The notes under the pieces: model-generated | The model's database searches: none | What the model was told of the DNA's origin: nothing | What the model saw: the letters and a program-made list of their open reading frames with translations, nothing else | Shown here: piece by piece, positions 16,842-25,793 of the stretch | Position numbering within the stretch: the first letter of the stretch is position 1 | Layout of the letters: each line of letters begins with the position of its first letter | Origin: Sphingosinicella microcystinivorans | Lineage (GTDB): Bacteria > Pseudomonadota > Alphaproteobacteria > Sphingomonadales > Sphingomonadaceae | Reading direction: 5' to 3' | DNA length: 64,000 nucleotides | Assembly: GCF_027941835.1 (NCBI RefSeq) | Contig: NZ_CP116005.1 | Span: forward strand, 3,611,501 to 3,675,500 | Position numbers and translations under genes: made by a program

Positions 16842-19307
16842 CTAGTAAATGCCGCCGGTGGATTGCAAGAAGTCGCTGTCGGAGCGCACGATCTCGCGCT
16901 TCTCGAACGGGTCGTAGGCGGCGGCGAGGCGGCGCGGCTCGCTTTCGGGCTTGAACGCCTCCCAGATCACCGCCGCGCGCGGATCGGTATCGACCTGCCA
17001 GCCGCCGTAGACGCGCTTGCCGGAGCGCCGGTCGATGCGGACCATGCGGACGCCCGGCGCGATCTCGAACGGGCGCTTCGGCGCATCCTTGAGCGCGGCG
17101 ATGGCGAACTGCTTGAACACGGGCGCGGCGAGCGTGCCGCCCTGCGCGTAGCCGCCCATGTTCTGCGGCTCGTCGAAGCCGAGATAGAGCCCGGCGACGA
17201 CGTCCGCCGTGCCGCCCACGAACCACACGTTGGTCGGGCCGTTGGTCGTGCCGGTCTTGCCGAACATGGGCCGATCGAGATCACGCAGCACGACCGCCGT
17301 CCCCCGCTGCACCACGCCTTCCAGCATGTGGATGACCTGATAGGCGGTCTTCGCGTCGATCGCCTGCGGCCGCGCGTCGGCCGGGCGCGGCATCGCGTCG
17401 CCGTCCCAGTCCGGCGCGCTGCAACCCGCGCAGTCGCGTGCGTCGGCGCGGTAGATGGTGCGGCCGTGCCGGTCCTGGATGAGGTCGTAAAGCACCGGCG
17501 ACTGCCGCTTGCCGCCGTTCGCGAGCATCGCATAGGCGTTCGTCAGCCTCAGCACCGTCGTCTCGCCCGCGCCGAGCGACATGGAAAGCACCGGCGCCAG
17601 CTTGGCGATGCCCATCTGGTCGATGGTCTCGACGACCTTGTCCATGCCCGTGTTGTAGGCGAGACGCACCGTCATCAGGTTGCGCGACTGCTCGAGGCCC
17701 CAGCGCATCGTCTGCGGACCCGCGTAGCCGCCCGAGAAGTTGCGGAAGCACTTGGTGCCGAGCGAGCGCGTCTGGAACACGCAGTAAGGGCCGTCGACGA
17801 TCACCGACGCGGGCGTGTAGCCGTTGTCGAGCGCCGCCGCATAGACGAACGGCTTGATCGCCGAGCCCGGCTGCCGCATCGCCTGCGTCGCGCGGTTATA
17901 CTGCGAGCGGCGCGCGTCGAAGCCGCCGACCATCGCCAGCACGCGGCCCGTCGACACCTCCATCACCACCATGCCGCCGCCGACGTCCGGGATCTGGCGC
18001 AGCGTGTAGTCGTCGCCCGCCACGCGTTTCACCGGGATCACATCGCCGGGCGCGAGGCGCTGGAACGCGGGCACGCCGACCCCGCGCACGGGCAGCGAGG
18101 CGTTCTGCGCGGACATGCGGCCCCTCGTGCCGTCCTCGAAGCCGAGCGAGATCGTGCCGCCGGCCTTTTCGAGCACGACGGCGGCGCGCCAGTCGTCATA
18201 GCCGACCGGCAGGTTCACCGCGCGCAGCCGCTGCGGCCAGCCATCGCCGAGGTCGATCTTGTCGGTGGCACCGCGCCAGCCGCGCGGCCGGTCGTACTTC
18301 ACCAGCCCGTCGCGCAGCGCCGTCTCGGCGGCGCGCTGCATCACCGGGTCGATCGTGGAGCGAATCCAGAGCCCGCCCGTGTAGATGCCGTGCTCACCCT
18401 CCTCGCCGTATTTCTCGACGAGTTCGCGGCGGATGTCCTCGATGAAATAGTCGCCGGTGCGGTCGCGCGGGATTTCGGCGCGGTTGACGACGGCGATCGG
18501 CTCGGCGGCGGCGGCGCGCGCCTCGGCCCGCGTCACGTAGCCGTTCTCCGCCATTTGCTCGAGCACCCAGTTGCGGCGCGCGAGCGCGCGGGCGCGGCCC
18601 GTCTCGGTCGAGGGATTGTAGTTGGCGGGCGCCTTCGGCAGCACGGCGAGGAACGCCGCCTCAGCCAGCGAAAGCTCGTCGACCGGCTTGTTGAAATAGG
18701 CGAACGACGCCGCCTGCACGCCGTAGGCGCTGCGGCCGAGGAAGATCTGGTTCAGGTAAAGCTCGATGATCTCGGGCTTGGTGAGCGCCTGCTCGATGCG
18801 CCGGGCGAGGAATATCTCCTTCACCTTGCGCACGTAGCTGACCTCGTTCGTGAGCAGGAGGTTCTTCGCCACCTGCTGCGTGATCGTGGAGGCGCCGACG
18901 GGCCGCTTGCCCGTGCCCATCGCCTTGAAGTTGGTGATCGCCGCCTGGAAGATGCCGGGCAGGTCGATGCCGGGATGCGTGAAGAACGTCTTGTCCTCGG
19001 CGGACACGAACGCGCCGACGAGCTGCTTCGGCGTCTGCTCGTAGTCGAGGAAGATGCGCCGCTCGCGCGCGAAGCTCGTGAACGGCGTCCCGTCCACGGC
19101 GCGCACATGGCTGGGCAGCGGCGGCTCGTACTCGGCGAGCTGCGCCGCATCGGGGAGCCCGCGCGCGAAAATCAGCCAGGCGGCGAACACCGCGAGGAAG
19201 CCGAGCGCCGCCAGACCGCCCGCGACATAGGAGAGCACCCGCACCCAGCGCGGCAGGGCACGGAAACGGCTTTTGAGTTCGCCGGGAAGCTGGGCAAGAC
19301 GTGCCAT
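16842..19307 (-). CDS. mrcA: Penicillin-binding protein 1A (bifunctional)
   Basis: 821 residues, class A PBP. A membrane anchor lies at about residues 25-50. The GT51 glycosyltransferase domain follows with EDKTFFTHPGIDLPGI (catalytic Glu) at about 100-115. An OB-like domain (about 320-430) typical of PBP1a comes next. The transpeptidase domain has SAIK with catalytic Ser482, SRN and KTGTTN motifs. It polymerises and cross-links peptidoglycan. The order amiC, mrcA, prfB on one strand is common in alphaproteobacteria; here a two-gene plus-strand cassette splits amiC from mrcA. Its promoter must lie in the 130 bases shared with that cassette. Confidence 0.95.
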   Translation of the reverse strand: MARLAQLPGELKSRFRALPRWVRVLSYVAGGLAALGFLAVFAAWLIFARGLPDAAQLAEYEPPLPSHVRAVDGTPFTSFARERRIFLDYEQTPKQLVGAFVSAEDKTFFTHPGIDLPGIFQAAITNFKAMGTGKRPVGASTITQQVAKNLLLTNEVSYVRKVKEIFLARRIEQALTKPEIIELYLNQIFLGRSAYGVQAASFAYFNKPVDELSLAEAAFLAVLPKAPANYNPSTETGRARALARRNWVLEQMAENGYVTRAEARAAAAEPIAVVNRAEIPRDRTGDYFIEDIRRELVEKYGEEGEHGIYTGGLWIRSTIDPVMQRAAETALRDGLVKYDRPRGWRGATDKIDLGDGWPQRLRAVNLPVGYDDWRAAVVLEKAGGTISLGFEDGTRGRMSAQNASLPVRGVGVPAFQRLAPGDVIPVKRVAGDDYTLRQIPDVGGGMVVMEVSTGRVLAMVGGFDARRSQYNRATQAMRQPGSAIKPFVYAAALDNGYTPASVIVDGPYCVFQTRSLGTKCFRNFSGGYAGPQTMRWGLEQSRNLMTVRLAYNTGMDKVVETIDQMGIAKLAPVLSMSLGAGETTVLRLTNAYAMLANGGKRQSPVLYDLIQDRHGRTIYRADARDCAGCSAPDWDGDAMPRPADARPQAIDAKTAYQVIHMLEGVVQRGTAVVLRDLDRPMFGKTGTTNGPTNVWFVGGTADVVAGLYLGFDEPQNMGGYAQGGTLAAPVFKQFAIAALKDAPKRPFEIAPGVRMVRIDRRSGKRVYGGWQVDTDPRAAVIWEAFKPESEPRRLAAAYDPFEKREIVRSDSDFLQSTGGIY

Positions 19308-19437
19308 CGACGCTGCCTATAGCAGGCGGGCAGCGAGTCTCAAGCCGAACGCGCCGAACCGCGCGTGTCCCTCAGGCTTCACGGTTTCGCAACAGGACTG
19401 GCATCGAACCGTCGCGGAGCCTTGCTAAGCGGCCCGC

Positions 19438-20478
19438 ATGGATACGGAATTCCTCCACGAACACTGCCTCCAGATTCCCGCGCATCTGAAGGCTTCGCTC
19501 CGAATCATGCTGCTCGCGAAGCACGCCCGCGGCGACGGCAGCCACGACCCGGTGGACGGCAACCATGCCGTCTATCACCACGAGCTTCGCCAGACGCTCG
19601 GGAAGATCGGCCTCGATGTCGTCGCGGCGGACAGCTTCGAGGCGCTGTTCGCGGCGCCCGACGTCGATTTCGTGTTCCCGCTCCTGAACCGCGCCGGGTT
19701 CCTCAACAGCGAGATGCTGGCGCCGCTGCTGCTCCAGCGGCTCGGCATCCCCTATCTCGGCGCCTCGCCGATCCTGCGCGGCCTTTCGGACGACAAGCAC
19801 CTGATGAAGCTGGCCGCGCGCCAGCACGGCGTGCCGACCTCGGACTGGCGGATCATCCGCCGCGGCACGGACCTCGCCGCCGCCGAGCCGCTGAACGCGG
19901 CGCGCTACATCGTCAAGCCGAACGCCTCCTCGGCGTCGTGGGGCATCGGCGTCGCCGAAAGCTGGGCGGGCGCGCTCGCGCACGCCGCGCACCTCCACGC
20001 CGCGGGCCACGACGCGATCATCGAGCCGTGGCTGCCGCTGCTCGACGTCGCGGTGCCGGTGGTCGGCGGCCGCGCGCCGGAGCCGTGGCTGCTGCCCGCG
20101 ATGGCCTACATCCCCGCCGACCCCGACACGCTGCGCAGCTACGAGGAGAAGCGCGCGCTCACCGAGCAGCGCGACGATCCGCTGGAAGTGCTGGCGAACG
20201 CCCGCGTCGCGGAGCGGCTGTCCGCGATGACGCGCACGCTCTGCCGCGAGCTCTGGCCGTTCGACTACGGGCGCTTCGAGTTCCGCTACGATCCGGCGAC
20301 CGAAAGCGTGTGGTTCATGGAAGTGAACCTGTCGTGCAATCTCTGGTCGAGGAAGAGCATTTCCCGCTCCGCCGCGACGCTCGGCATCGCGCATCACGAA
20401 CTCGTCGAGTCCATCGTCGCGCACAGCCTCTGGCGGCAGGGCCTGATGACCGCCATGCCGGACAGGCTCGTCGCCTGA
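19438..20478 (+). CDS. ATP-grasp protein related to D-alanine-D-alanine ligase
   Basis: 346 residues, about the length of Ddl. The N-terminal third reads FVFPLLNRAGFLNSEMLAP then GIPYLGASPILRGLSDDKHLMK, the pattern of Ddl-type ligases where the substrate and ATP grasp begin. YIVKPNASSASWGI (about residues 156-169) corresponds to the KPNxxGSSxGV ATP-binding loop, and FEFRYDPATESVWFMEVN (about 280-297) to the metal-binding Glu/Asn strand. Substrate residues differ from Ddl, so I do not call it ddl. The next gene starts one base after the stop, so the two work together. Its place between mrcA and amiC hints at an envelope or peptide-ligation role (inference). Confidence 0.7.
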   Translation: MDTEFLHEHCLQIPAHLKASLRIMLLAKHARGDGSHDPVDGNHAVYHHELRQTLGKIGLDVVAADSFEALFAAPDVDFVFPLLNRAGFLNSEMLAPLLLQRLGIPYLGASPILRGLSDDKHLMKLAARQHGVPTSDWRIIRRGTDLAAAEPLNAARYIVKPNASSASWGIGVAESWAGALAHAAHLHAAGHDAIIEPWLPLLDVAVPVVGGRAPEPWLLPAMAYIPADPDTLRSYEEKRALTEQRDDPLEVLANARVAERLSAMTRTLCRELWPFDYGRFEFRYDPATESVWFMEVNLSCNLWSRKSISRSAATLGIAHHELVESIVAHSLWRQGLMTAMPDRLVA

Positions 20479-20479
20479 A

Positions 20480-21328
20480 ATGAGCGCCGGTTTCTCTGCC
20501 ATCGTGCTTGCGGGCAGGCGCGACGGGCGGCTCGATCCGCTCGCCGCGAACGCGGGCGTTTCGCACAAGTGCCTCGTCCCCGTCGCCGGAAAGCCGATGC
20601 TCCTCCACGTGCTGGAAGCGCTCGACGCATCGCCGGGGATCACCCGGATCGTCGTTTCGATCGACGCGCCGGACGTGATCGCGCCGCTGATCCGGCGGCT
20701 CGGCAGCGGCCGCATCAGCGTGGAGCCGTCCGCGCCCAATCTCGTCGACAGCGTGTTCGGCGCCGCGAACGCCTCCGCGCCGCCCTTCCTCGTCACCACC
20801 GCCGACAACGTGAACCTCACGCCCGCGAGCGTCGCCGAGATTCTCGCCGCGGCGCAGGGCGCGGACGCCGCCGCCGCGTTCGCGCGCCGCGAGCGCGTGG
20901 TCGCCGCCCACCCGGACGGGCAGCGGCGCTTCTACCGCTTCCGCTGCGGCGACTATTCGAACTGCAACGCCTATGTGCTCGGCTCGCGCGAGGCGCTGAA
21001 AGCCGCCGAGGTCTTCCGGGGCGGCGGCCAGTTCGCCAAGTTCCCGATGCGGATCGTGAAGGCGTTCGGCCTCCTGAACCTCATCCGCTTCCGCTACGGC
21101 CTCGCCACGCTCGACGGCGCGTTCCGCGGCTTTTCACGGCGGTTCGGCCTCGCCATCCGCCCCATCCGCGTCAGCGACGGCGCGCTCGCCATCGACGTCG
21201 ACAACGAGCGCACGCTGCACATCGCCGAAACCATCCTCGGCGAACGCGGATCAGCGCTGGGCGAGCCGCCGCAGGAAGTGCGCCTCGACCGCGCGGCGCA
21301 CCGCCTTGGCGATCCGCTGCTGGCCTGA
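20480..21328 (+). CDS. NTP-transferase (MobA/GlmU-like nucleotidyltransferase family)
   Basis: 282 residues. It opens AIVLAGRRDGRLDPLA then GVSHKCLVPVAGKPML, the Rossmann-like nucleotide-binding signature of sugar- or molybdopterin-type nucleotidyltransferases. TTADNVNLTP (about residues 109-118) supplies the metal-binding Asp. The acceptor substrate cannot be read from sequence. It starts one base after the ATP-grasp gene. Its last 26 codons overlap the end of amiC on the other strand by 78 bases, unusual for a tail-to-tail pair. The two genes together look like a small pathway in which one product is ligated and another activated with a nucleotide (inference). Confidence 0.7.
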   Translation: MSAGFSAIVLAGRRDGRLDPLAANAGVSHKCLVPVAGKPMLLHVLEALDASPGITRIVVSIDAPDVIAPLIRRLGSGRISVEPSAPNLVDSVFGAANASAPPFLVTTADNVNLTPASVAEILAAAQGADAAAAFARRERVVAAHPDGQRRFYRFRCGDYSNCNAYVLGSREALKAAEVFRGGGQFAKFPMRIVKAFGLLNLIRFRYGLATLDGAFRGFSRRFGLAIRPIRVSDGALAIDVDNERTLHIAETILGERGSALGEPPQEVRLDRAAHRLGDPLLA

Positions 21329-22573
21329 GGCGGAGAAGAGGAACTTCGAGTCCTCCTCGTTCGAGAGATAGCCGGTCTCGAGCAGCACCGAGGGTACGTC
21401 CGGCGCCTTCAGCACCAGGAACCCGGCGAAGCGGTGGAACTGGCTGCGCACCTTGATGTCCTGCCGCATCTCGCGCTGGAGGATGGCGGCGAACTCGGCG
21501 GACGTGTTCATCGTCTCGCGCTGCGCGAGGTCGATGAGGATGTCCGACACCTCGTTGGTCTCCACCGCGAGGTCGACGCCCGCGATGATGTCCGACCGGT
21601 TCTCCTTGGCGGCGAGGCGCGCGGCTTCGGCGTCCGACGCGGTTTCCGAGAGCGTGTAGACCGTCGCGCCGCTCGCATTCGGCACCGGCGCGCTGTCGGC
21701 GTGCACGGAGATGAACAGCGAGGCGTTGTTCTGCCGGGCGACGCCGAAGCGGTCGCGGTGGCGCAGGTAGGTGTCGTCGTCGCGCGTCAGGATCGCCTTC
21801 ACGCGGCCCGAGGCATCGAGCTCCTTCTTGATCGCCTTGGCGATCGCGAGAACCACGTCCTTCTCGTATTTCTTCTCGCCGAGCACGCTGATCGTGCCGA
21901 CGTCCTTGCCACCGTGACCGGCGTCGATCACCACGACCGGCAGCCGCCCGGCGACACGTGGGCGCTGCGGAGGCGGCGCGGCAGCGGGCGCCGGGGACGG
22001 TGCAGCCGCCGCGACCTTGACCGGCGCCGCGGGTGCCGGCTTCACGACCGGCTTCGACGGCGCCGGAGCTGGCGTGATCTGAGCCGATGCGACGACCGGC
22101 TTCTCCACCTTCTCCGGCGCGGGCACCGTCGCGGCGACCAGCGTCGTGCGGCCCGCCGCGACGAGCTTCGCGAACACGTCTTCGGTCGCGGGCGCCAGCG
22201 TCAGCCGCAGTTTTCCCCCGGAAAGCGAACTCGCGGTGATGCGCGCGGGCGATGCGAGGTCGAGAACGACGCGCGCGGTATCGGCATCGAACTGCGCCGT
22301 CCGCACCCGCGTGACGAGCCCGTTTCCGGCCGTCGATCCGCCTTGCGCGGTCATGCCGTCGAGGTCGATGGCGAGCCGCGACGGGCCGGAAAGCGCGAAG
22401 GCCGAAACGCGCCCGGCGCCGTCCGCGCCGATGGTGATCGTGGCGCCCTCGCCGCTGACGGTCACGGCGGCGTCGCCGAGCCGCGCGGCCGTCGCGGGCG
22501 CCGACAGCGCGAGGCACGCCGCGAGCAGCGGTGCGCAAAGCGCCTTTCCTCCCCGCCTCAGCCAGCGCGACAT
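21251..22573 (-). CDS. amiC: N-acetylmuramoyl-L-alanine amidase
   Basis: 440 residues. Signal peptide (cleavage near ALSAPATA, about residue 29), an AMIN domain (about 35-135) for localisation at the division site, a Pro/Ala/Val-rich linker (about 150-205), and the Amidase_3 zinc domain (about 212-435). VVIDAGHGGKDVGT carries the first zinc His; FISVHADSAP and the EN/LLETGYLSN segment carry the later His and catalytic Glu. It cleaves the bond between MurNAc and the peptide to split daughter cells. A possible promoter is at 22642-22670. rne is divergent. Confidence 0.92.
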   Translation of the reverse strand: MSRWLRRGGKALCAPLLAACLALSAPATAARLGDAAVTVSGEGATITIGADGAGRVSAFALSGPSRLAIDLDGMTAQGGSTAGNGLVTRVRTAQFDADTARVVLDLASPARITASSLSGGKLRLTLAPATEDVFAKLVAAGRTTLVAATVPAPEKVEKPVVASAQITPAPAPSKPVVKPAPAAPVKVAAAAPSPAPAAAPPPQRPRVAGRLPVVVIDAGHGGKDVGTISVLGEKKYEKDVVLAIAKAIKKELDASGRVKAILTRDDDTYLRHRDRFGVARQNNASLFISVHADSAPVPNASGATVYTLSETASDAEAARLAAKENRSDIIAGVDLAVETNEVSDILIDLAQRETMNTSAEFAAILQREMRQDIKVRSQFHRFAGFLVLKAPDVPSVLLETGYLSNEEDSKFLFSASGQQRIAKAVRRAVEAHFLRRLAQR

Positions 22574-22641
22574 GTCCGATCCCCCGCAAGTAGCGTGCCC
22601 ATCCGCCCCACATCCCCCCGGAAATGGCGAACTTCCGCCGA

Positions 22642-22670
22642 ATCCTATGGTTAAGAGTCGCGGTGTTCAA
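22642..22670 (-). promoter_or_regulatory. Possible sigma-70 promoter of amiC
   Basis: On the minus strand TTGAAC and TAGGAT are separated by 17 bases, about 70 bases before the amiC ATG. Each hexamer matches the consensus at four positions. Confidence 0.4.
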
Positions 22671-22700
22671 GTGATTTGCACATTTCCGTAACGCTTTGTG

Positions 22701-23063
22701 TTGTTCACACAACGCTTAGCTGCTAGCAGACCGGAAGCGGCAAAGGTCGGTCCGGCCCGCCGTCAGCGTCCATACCGTCTGCTCCCTTACCGGGTCGATG
22801 GTTTCACGCCGTTCTTGCGTGAAGGGGTGCTGGCAATCCGCCGGACGGGGAGATGCTGCCGCTAAGATCGAGGTTTTGACGCATGTCGGCAACGCGATGC
22901 CATGAGGTGACGATGAAGGCGATGGCCTTCCCCTCTGCGCGCGATATGCGGCTCGCCACAGTTCCAAACCATCGGAGCGCGGGCTTGCCCGACGCTCCCG
23001 TAACACGTGCCCCATCGTCCGCGGCTACGGCCGCAGCGGTGCCGAGGCCCCGGAGAATATTCA
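22701..23063 (+). other. Long structured 5' leader region of rne
   Basis: About 360 bases lie between a TTGTTC-N17-TAGCAG promoter-like site (22701-22729) and the rne ATG, with no protein gene. Hairpins visible: TTCACGC/GCGTGAA (22803-22823), GAAGGC/GCCTTC (22915-22930) and GGAGCG...CGCTCC with an inner GGGC/GCCC (22974-22998). A long folded leader through which RNase E controls its own mRNA is known from enterobacteria; the same logic here is inference. The left part of the amiC-rne gap holds the amiC promoter. Confidence 0.5.
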
Positions 23064-25700
23064 ATGTCAATGCGCATGCTCATCGACGCGCGCCACCCGG
23101 AGGAGACCCGGGTCGCCGTCATAGAAGGCAACCGGATCGAGGAATTTGACTTCGAATCCGCCCAGAAGGAACAGCTGAAGGGCAATATCTACCTCGCCAA
23201 GGTCACACGCGTCGAACCCTCGTTGCAGGCGGCGTTCGTGGAATACGGCGGCAACCGGCACGGCTTCCTCGCCTTCTCGGAAATCCATCCGGACTACTAC
23301 CAGATCCCCAAGGAGGATCGCGACGCGCTGCTCCGCGAGGAGCGCGAGGCCGCCGAGGCGCATCGCGCCGAGATGGAGGCCGAGCACGACGACGATGACG
23401 ACGAGGATGCGGACGCCTCCGACGAGCCGTCCGACGACGGTTCGGAGGACGGCGAGGACGGCGAGCCCCGCGCGCCCACGACGGTCGGCAGCGATCATCA
23501 CGACGACCACGACAACGCCATGCGGGCGAAGCGCCAGAACCTGCGCCGCCGCTACAAGATCCAGGAGGTCATCAAGCGCCGTCAGGTGCTGCTGGTGCAG
23601 GTCGTCAAGGAGGAGCGCGGCAACAAGGGTGCGGCCCTCACGACGTACCTCAGCCTCGCCGGCCGCTACTGCGTGTTCATGCCGAACACCAACCACGGCG
23701 GCGGCATCAGCCGCAAGATTTCGAACCAGAGCGACCGCAAGCGGCTGAAATCCATCGTCTCGGAGCTTCAGCTTCCGCAGGGCATGGGCTGCATCATCCG
23801 CACCGCGGGCCTGTCGCGCACGCGCGCCGAAATCCGCCGCGACTTCGACTATCTGACGCGCCTGTGGGACGAGATCCGCGAAAAGACGCTGGCGTCGAGC
23901 GCGCCCGCGCTGATCCACGAGGACTCCGACCTCATCAAGCGCGCCATCCGCGACATCTACAACCGCGACATCGGCGAAGTGCTGGTGGACGGCGAGGAGG
24001 GCTACAAGGCGGCCCGGAACTTCATGAAGCTCCTGATGCCGAGCCATGCGAAGAAGGTTCAGCAATACGTTGATCCCGTTCCGCTTTTCCAGCGCTATCA
24101 GGTCGAGCAGCAGCTTGCCGCCATGTACCATCCGGTGGTGCAGCTGAAGTCGGGCGGCTACATGGTCATCAACCCGACCGAGGCGCTCGTCTCCATCGAC
24201 ATCAACTCGGGCAAGTCGACGCGCGAGCACAATATCGAGGAAACCGCGCTCAAGACGAACACGGAGGCGGCGCGCGAGATCGCCCGCCAGCTTCGCCTGC
24301 GCGACATGGCCGGCCTCGTCGTCATCGACTTCATCGACATGGACGTGCACTCGAACAACCGCAAGGTCGAGAAGGCGCTGAAGGAAGCGCTGAAGAACGA
24401 CCGCGCGCGCATCCAGGTCGGCCGCATCTCATCGTTCGGCCTGCTCGAGATGAGCCGCCAGCGGCTGCGCACGGGCGTTCTCGAAGCCTCGACGCACGTC
24501 TGCCCGGTGTGCGACGGCGCGGGCATCGTCCGCACCGTGCAGTCCGCCGCGCTCGGCGCGCTGCGCGTGCTGGAGGCGGAGGCGCTGCGCGGCAAGCACA
24601 GCCACATCACGCTGCGCCTGCCCTTCGAGGTGGCGATCTACATGCTGAACGTGAAGCGCAGCCAGGTCTCCCGCATCGAGGAGCTTTACGGCGTCACGGT
24701 CGAGATCGCGCCGAACGGCGACCTCCATGTCGGCGATCAGGAGATCGACGGCAGCGGCCCGCCGCCCCTGCCCCGCGTCAGCCTGCAGGTTCCCGCCGCC
24801 CCCGCCCCCGAGGATGACGACGACGATGTCGTCGAGGAGGAAGAGGACGAGGACGAGGAGGCCGAAGCCGAAGTCTCCGACCGCCGCGAGCGCAGCGACG
24901 AACGCCGCGAGGACGGCGGCCGTCCGCGCCGCCGCCGCCGCGGACGCAGCCGCCGGGACCGCGAGCGCGACGAGGAGCGCCGCCCCGCGCCGCAGGACGC
25001 GGCCGCCGGGAACGAGGACAGCAGCGACGAAGCCGCCGAGGGCGCCGACGCGCAGGAGCAATCGCGGGACGACCGGGACGAGGACGGCGGCAAGCGCCGC
25101 CGCCGCCGCCGGGGTCGCCGCGGCGGCCGTCGCCGGAACGGCGATGAGGCCGCAGGCGAAGCGGCTCAGGAGGCCGAAGCCGCGCCGGAGATCGAACCGG
25201 CTGCCGAAGAGGCTCCCGCTGAAGACGAGGCTCCCGCCGAACCTGCGGAGGCTGAGGCTGAGGCCCCTGCCCGCAAGCCGCGCGGCCGCCGCAAGGCCGT
25301 GAAGACGGAAACCGTGGAGACTGCGGAACCGGAAACGGTCGAGGCTCCCGCTGTCGAAGCGACCGCAGCCGAAGCGGCCCCGGAGGTCGAAGCCAAGCCG
25401 AAGCGGACCCGCCGCAAGAAGGCGGAAACCGTGGACGCCGCGCCCGAACCTGCGCCGGAACCCGCCGCACCGGCCGAAGACACGTCGGCCGAAGACGTTG
25501 CGGCCGAGGCTCCCGAAAAGCCGAAGCGCGCGCCGCGCCGCAAGGCGGCCGCCAAGAGCGCCCCTGCCGCGGAGACCGTCTCCGAGGCCGTGGAGATCAC
25601 GGAGACCGCGGACACCGCCACGAACGACGCCGCCAACGATGCTGGGGACGCCGCCGCGCCGCCACGCAAGGGCTGGTGGCAGCGGACGTTCGGCGACTGA
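23064..25700 (+). CDS. rne: Ribonuclease E (Rne/Rng family)
   Basis: 878 residues from ATG 23064 (MSMRMLIDARHPEETRVAV). The endonuclease that starts most mRNA decay and matures rRNA/tRNA. S1 domain about 36-185, split by an acidic Asp/Glu-rich insertion at about 88-165, a feature of alphaproteobacterial RNase E. The catalytic DNase I-like domain holds VSIDINSGKS with the metal Asp, and the Zn-link is CPVC (Cys480, Cys483). The C-terminal part from about 590 is disordered: alternating arginine-rich and acidic, Ala/Pro-rich blocks, the degradosome and RNA-binding scaffold. It ends in a short PPRKGWWQRTFGD motif that may bind a partner or membrane. Confidence 0.95.
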   Translation: MSMRMLIDARHPEETRVAVIEGNRIEEFDFESAQKEQLKGNIYLAKVTRVEPSLQAAFVEYGGNRHGFLAFSEIHPDYYQIPKEDRDALLREEREAAEAHRAEMEAEHDDDDDEDADASDEPSDDGSEDGEDGEPRAPTTVGSDHHDDHDNAMRAKRQNLRRRYKIQEVIKRRQVLLVQVVKEERGNKGAALTTYLSLAGRYCVFMPNTNHGGGISRKISNQSDRKRLKSIVSELQLPQGMGCIIRTAGLSRTRAEIRRDFDYLTRLWDEIREKTLASSAPALIHEDSDLIKRAIRDIYNRDIGEVLVDGEEGYKAARNFMKLLMPSHAKKVQQYVDPVPLFQRYQVEQQLAAMYHPVVQLKSGGYMVINPTEALVSIDINSGKSTREHNIEETALKTNTEAAREIARQLRLRDMAGLVVIDFIDMDVHSNNRKVEKALKEALKNDRARIQVGRISSFGLLEMSRQRLRTGVLEASTHVCPVCDGAGIVRTVQSAALGALRVLEAEALRGKHSHITLRLPFEVAIYMLNVKRSQVSRIEELYGVTVEIAPNGDLHVGDQEIDGSGPPPLPRVSLQVPAAPAPEDDDDDVVEEEEDEDEEAEAEVSDRRERSDERREDGGRPRRRRRGRSRRDRERDEERRPAPQDAAAGNEDSSDEAAEGADAQEQSRDDRDEDGGKRRRRRRGRRGGRRRNGDEAAGEAAQEAEAAPEIEPAAEEAPAEDEAPAEPAEAEAEAPARKPRGRRKAVKTETVETAEPETVEAPAVEATAAEAAPEVEAKPKRTRRKKAETVDAAPEPAPEPAAPAEDTSAEDVAAEAPEKPKRAPRRKAAAKSAPAAETVSEAVEITETADTATNDAANDAGDAAAPPRKGWWQRTFGD

Positions 25701-25793
25701 GACGCCGGCTTTCAGGACTTGGCGGCGGCGGGCTTGCAATCGCCCGCCGCCGCCCTAGTTTCACTCAGCGGGGGTTCAGTCGCGAAGGGTGAT

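Noticed and set aside
16645-16842. prfB as a frameshifted pseudogene
   Set aside because: The internal TGA sits in the classical AGGAGG-CTT-TGA-C programmed site and both halves join to normal RF2 length.
24429-25739. 436-codon frame opposite the RNase E C-terminal half
   Set aside because: Gly/Leu/Arg-rich mirror of the low-complexity rne scaffold; no start with Shine-Dalgarno.
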